A stretch of 22,058 nt of DNA from Lysobacterales bacterium UBA5700. Its GTDB lineage: Bacteria; Pseudomonadota; Gammaproteobacteria; Xanthomonadales; Xanthomonadaceae. Position 1 is the stretch's first letter, and each line of letters begins with the position of its first letter. Both the position numbers and the translations under genes were made by a program. This document shows positions 18,527-22,058 of this stretch, one piece after another. The notes below the pieces were generated by a model, which was not told the DNA's origin, did not search any database, and saw nothing but the letters and a program-made list of their open reading frames with translations. The stretch covers positions 1 to 22,058 of the forward strand of contig DIHI01000134.1 in assembly GCA_002420085.1 (NCBI GenBank). Reading direction: 5' to 3'.

Positions 18527-19050
18527 CTCGATCCCTTGCCACCACCCTGGCCCTGGCCGGTCGCGCAAGACAGACCGGCAGCGTGCTCATCCTGAGCCTG
18601 CTGGTTCTGCTGATGCTGACCCTGCTGGCCTTGTTCTCGCTGCGGCAATCGATGATGAACGAGCGGGTCGCCGGCAGCAGTCGCAACCTCGACATGGCCT
18701 TCCAGGCGGCCGAGGCCGCGCTCAGGGCGGGCGATCGCCTGCTGTTCCAGGATGTCATCCCGGACCCGGTGGCGACCGCTGGCTGGTATCACTTCGCGCT
18801 CAAGCCCGCTCCCCAGTGGAACCGCCCGGAGGTCTGGGATGGCAATCCGTTCCTGCCGTTTGCCGGCATCCCTGACGTCGCCCAGCAGCCACGCTTCGCG
18901 ATCGAGGAGATGGCGCCGATATTCGACCCCGATGGTTCGCTGGAAGCCGGCGCCGAGTTGCCTCCGACCGTGATGTATCGGGTTTCCGCGATCGGTTATG
19001 GCGGCAATGGTGAGATCGCCGTGATCCTGCAATCGACCTATCGTCGCTAG
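18523..19050 (+). CDS. pilX: Type IV pilus minor pilin PilX
   Basis: The 175-residue protein has a short basic leader ending RQTG, then SVLILSLLVLLMLTLLALFSLRQ. As in other PilX and GspK proteins there is no Glu at +5. The following MMNERVAGSSRNLDMAFQAAEAALR matches the PilX helix (NERMAGNxxDxxxAFQAAEAALR in relatives). The ATG at 18523 overlaps the pilW stop (ATGA). PilX is expected to cap the pilus priming complex together with PilY1. Confidence 0.93.
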   Translation: MTRSLATTLALAGRARQTGSVLILSLLVLLMLTLLALFSLRQSMMNERVAGSSRNLDMAFQAAEAALRAGDRLLFQDVIPDPVATAGWYHFALKPAPQWNRPEVWDGNPFLPFAGIPDVAQQPRFAIEEMAPIFDPDGSLEAGAELPPTVMYRVSAIGYGGNGEIAVILQSTYRR

Positions 19051-19107
19051 GCGAGCTGGCCCCGCCTCCCCCCATCGGGCCACGATGCGCTGACATGGAG
19101 CAATCAC

Positions 19108-22058
19108 ATGAGTACCTCTCGGAATCGCGTCAATAGCAGTCGGTATCGCAGCCGGGACGCTCATGCCGCAGGTAGCGTATCGGTGGCACTTGCCCTGCTG
19201 GTCTTCGCCGGTGCGGTATCGGCCGAAATCAGCCAGGTGCCGCTGACGGTCACCGCCAGCGTCAAGCCGAATGTCGCGCTGATTGTTGATGACTCCGGCA
19301 GCATGGATTTCGAGACCCTGTTCCAGACCAATGACGGCAGTCTGTGGTGGAACGGCACCACCCGTGATTTCTGGGGCCTCGATACCGGTTCTGGTGGCCA
19401 GGCCGGTTTCAATTTCAATCCATCCGGCGCATCCAGCAATACCTGGCGCAAGTACGTCTATCTGTTTCCAAACGGCACCGGCACCGGCAATCGTTCATTG
19501 AACGATGCCAGCGCCCACTTCGCCATCCCGCCGACTCGCGAATACGGCTTTGCGCGCAGTTCCGATTACAACGCCGCCTTCTACAACCCCAATAATACCT
19601 ACGAACCCTGGCCCAATGGCGGCGGCTTCGTGTTTGCCAATGCCAATCCATCAGCGGTGCGCTCGGACCCGGTATTCGGTGGTGCCACCATGAACCTGAC
19701 CGCCAACATCGACTCGGCGGCAACCAACTGGACCTTCAGACTGTTCCAGGGCATGCGCCGCGCGGATGGCACCCTTGCCACCGGGACGGTCAACAGCGAG
19801 CGCTTCAATTACTTCCCGGCGACCTACTACCAACGGGTGAATGCCCCGGCGGCCTACAGCATCGCTGGACAGACATTCAACTGCGCTACCCCCGACCCGG
19901 CCGCCTACGATGTATTCGCGGGTGTCACGGGCGCGAATGAAACCGCGATGCTGGCTTCGTTCACGGCCATCAATATTCACGCCCTGGCACCCGATGGTGG
20001 CTGCCTGCGCCGCTACGAGATCAAGCCTGGCAATACCTTCCCGAGCGGCCGCAGCTACAACGACGAGATTCAGAATTTCGCGAATTGGTTCCAGTATCAC
20101 CGCAAGCGCACCCTGGCCCTGCGTAATGGTGAGGGTCGGGCCTTCAGTCAGGCAGCGACCATGCGGGTCGGTGCGGTGCGGATCAATGATCTCGATCCGC
20201 TGATCATGTGGGACATCGACAACCGTCGTGACGATCTGCTCAATTTCCTGTATCGGACCGGCGCCAGCGGCGGTACGCCCAATCGCGAAGCACTGAACTT
20301 CGTGCGTGGTCAGTTCCAGAACAACAACGATGTCATCCAGTTGTCCTGTCAGCAGAACTTCACCCTCCAGTTCACCGATGGCTTTTCGCAATTGTGGACC
20401 GGGGCCGGGGTCGGCAATGCCGACAGCGGTGATGGCGTGCCGTTCAGCGACGGCTTCTCGGAGACCTTGGCCGACATCGCAATGGGCAATTTCAAGGGGC
20501 CGTTCCGGACCGACATCGAACGTGGCAAGGTGCCGGTCGCGCCGCAGTGCTCCAGCGCCAATCCACCGGTCTGGCTGGACTGCAACCGGGATCCGCACGT
20601 CAATCACTTCGGCATCACCCTGGGTGCGCGCGGCAACATCTTCGGGGTCAGCCACAACCGCGTTCGCGACGCCCATGACAACCCGCCGACCTGGCAGAAT
20701 CCCAATGTCGATCGCAGCCCGATCCAGGTGGATGATCTCTACCACGCGGCCGTCAATGGTCGGGGTGAGATGCTGAATGCCCAGTCCTCGGACGAATTGA
20801 CCGCCATCCTGGAACAGGCCCTGCGGGTGATCACCGAAAATGTGTTCAGCGCGACCGCATCGACCGCTGCCAATTCGACCCGTCTGAATGCCGATACCCT
20901 GATCTTCCAGGCGCGGTTCAACAGCATCGACTGGAGTGGCGAGGTGCTGGCCTTCGAGATCAACCCGGATGGCAGCATCGGCAATCTGCGCTGGAACAGC
21001 AACAGTGGTGTGCCAGCCCACGCTTCGCGCAACATCACGGTCGGTCGCGGCAACCTCGCGCCGGCGGCATTCCGCTGGGATCAGTTGACGGCAGCGCAGC
21101 AGGCTGCCCTGAACATCGGTTCGGGTGGCGTCCCGGATGGCCTCGGCGCGCAGCGGGTCGATTGGCTGCGTGGCGCCAATACCGGTGAGATTCGCAACGG
21201 CGGACCTTTCCGTGACCGCACTCGGCTGTTCGGCGATATCGTCAATTCGGCCCCGTCGTTCGTGGCGGCCGCCAATTTCGGTTACGATCGCCTGCCGATC
21301 GGAAGTCCGGGTCGGGATTCCTACCAGAGTTTCCGTGCCAGCAATCAACTGCGCCGACGGATGGTCTACATCGGCGCCAACGATGGCATGTTGCACGCGC
21401 TTGATGCCGAAACCGGTGTCGAACAGTGGGCTCACATTCCGACCGAGTTGGTGACCAACCTGGCTCGCCTGAGCGATCCCAATTACCGCCATCGCTTCTA
21501 CATGGATGGCCACCCGATCGTCGGCGACGCCTACCTCAACTCTGCCTGGAAGACCGTGCTGGTGGCACCGACCGGTGCCGGTGGTCGCAGTGTCGTCGCC
21601 ATCGATGTCACCGATCCGGAAAGCCTGGGTGCCGGCAGTGTGATGTGGGAATTCAGCCATCCCGATCTCGGTTCGGTGATCGGCCGTCCGAGCATCGCCC
21701 GGATGGCCAATGGCGAGTGGGCCGCGATTTTCAGCAACGGCTATGACGTCGATCGGCCGGCCCGGCTGTTCGTGGTGCGTCTGGAGGATGGTTCGCTGAT
21801 TCGCACCATTTCCACTGTCCGCACTGCCGACGAAGCCAGTGCGCCAGCCAATGGCCTGTCCCCGCCGTTCCCGGTCGATCTGAATGGTGACGCCATTGCT
21901 GATCTGATCTATGCCGGCGACCTGTTCGGCAACCTCTGGAAGTTCGACGTGTCCGCCAACAATGCGGCTGCCTGGGGTGTCATGTACAGTGCGGCCGGCC
22001 GACCGCGTCCGTTGACCACCGTGTGCGCGTCCGGTGATGTCGCCGGGCCGTTCGATTG
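19108..22058 (+). CDS. pilY1: Type IV pilus tip adhesin/biogenesis factor PilY1, 3' partial
   Basis: The frame stays open to the window edge, giving 983 codons so far. A signal peptide ends near residue 39 (VSA). A von Willebrand A-type metal site DDSGS (61-65, DxSxS) follows almost at once. The C-terminal beta-propeller begins near YIGANDGMLHALDAETG, and a calcium-loop-like DLNGDAIAD at 924-932 is followed by LIYAGDLFGNLWKFD, the strongest PilY1 hallmark. GGAG at 19097-19100 lies seven bases before the ATG. The gene follows pilX after 57 bases and is the last visible gene of the operon. PilY1 usually acts in the periplasm and at the pilus tip in adhesion and surface sensing. Confidence 0.95.
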   Translation, partial: MSTSRNRVNSSRYRSRDAHAAGSVSVALALLVFAGAVSAEISQVPLTVTASVKPNVALIVDDSGSMDFETLFQTNDGSLWWNGTTRDFWGLDTGSGGQAGFNFNPSGASSNTWRKYVYLFPNGTGTGNRSLNDASAHFAIPPTREYGFARSSDYNAAFYNPNNTYEPWPNGGGFVFANANPSAVRSDPVFGGATMNLTANIDSAATNWTFRLFQGMRRADGTLATGTVNSERFNYFPATYYQRVNAPAAYSIAGQTFNCATPDPAAYDVFAGVTGANETAMLASFTAINIHALAPDGGCLRRYEIKPGNTFPSGRSYNDEIQNFANWFQYHRKRTLALRNGEGRAFSQAATMRVGAVRINDLDPLIMWDIDNRRDDLLNFLYRTGASGGTPNREALNFVRGQFQNNNDVIQLSCQQNFTLQFTDGFSQLWTGAGVGNADSGDGVPFSDGFSETLADIAMGNFKGPFRTDIERGKVPVAPQCSSANPPVWLDCNRDPHVNHFGITLGARGNIFGVSHNRVRDAHDNPPTWQNPNVDRSPIQVDDLYHAAVNGRGEMLNAQSSDELTAILEQALRVITENVFSATASTAANSTRLNADTLIFQARFNSIDWSGEVLAFEINPDGSIGNLRWNSNSGVPAHASRNITVGRGNLAPAAFRWDQLTAAQQAALNIGSGGVPDGLGAQRVDWLRGANTGEIRNGGPFRDRTRLFGDIVNSAPSFVAAANFGYDRLPIGSPGRDSYQSFRASNQLRRRMVYIGANDGMLHALDAETGVEQWAHIPTELVTNLARLSDPNYRHRFYMDGHPIVGDAYLNSAWKTVLVAPTGAGGRSVVAIDVTDPESLGAGSVMWEFSHPDLGSVIGRPSIARMANGEWAAIFSNGYDVDRPARLFVVRLEDGSLIRTISTVRTADEASAPANGLSPPFPVDLNGDAIADLIYAGDLFGNLWKFDVSANNAAAWGVMYSAAGRPRPLTTVCASGDVAGPFD

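Noticed and set aside
19651..21660. A 669-codon open frame on the minus strand
   Set aside because: It is wholly antisense to pilY1 and its protein shows no known motifs or ribosome site.

Overview
The window is GC-rich, almost fully coding DNA from what looks like the chromosome of a free-living gammaproteobacterium, possibly related to the Xanthomonadales/Lysobacterales or their neighbours. That placement is inferred from the fimT-pilV-pilW-pilX-pilY1 minor pilin operon, the hutU, cfa, nfeD/slipin and cold-shock genes, the GC content and the tight gene packing. No tRNA, rRNA, CRISPR array, insertion sequence or integrase was seen, so this is not an obvious mobile island.

Layout. (1) 1-1740, +: the 3' part of a membrane-anchored GGDEF protein whose C-terminal half is a tetrapyrrole-methylase-fold domain resembling borosin (OphMA-type) peptide N-methyltransferases. 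This is the most unusual object here. (2) 1695-4869, -: urocanate hydratase (hutU) overlapping a Baeyer-Villiger-type flavin monooxygenase, which in turn overlaps the end of the GGDEF gene tail to tail. (3) 5295-8943, +: cyclopropane fatty acid synthase, then an NfeD-type membrane serine protease and its slipin (SPFH) partner; all three act in or on the membrane. (4) 9008-11624, -: three overlapping genes for a DUF456 membrane protein, an EamA/DMT transporter and a lipoprotein PQQ-type sugar dehydrogenase. (5) 11684-13176, +: a metallo-beta-lactamase-fold hydrolase and a cold-shock protein with a long leader and a clear intrinsic terminator. (6) 13194-15983, -: an exported peroxiredoxin-like protein followed 3 nt later by a molybdopterin oxidoreductase. 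(7) 16231-22058, +: the minor pilin operon fimT-pilV-pilW-pilX-pilY1 with overlapping or closely spaced genes; pilY1 runs off the end.

How they work together. The minor pilins and PilY1 should prime type IV pilus assembly and supply a tip adhesin. NfeD and slipin form a known membrane quality-control pair. HutU is a histidine-degradation enzyme, but no other hut gene is present. The GGDEF-methyltransferase fusion suggests a link between c-di-GMP signalling and peptide backbone N-methylation. That link is a hypothesis from domain recognition and from three catalytic residues that match in spacing; no precursor peptide gene is visible in the window.
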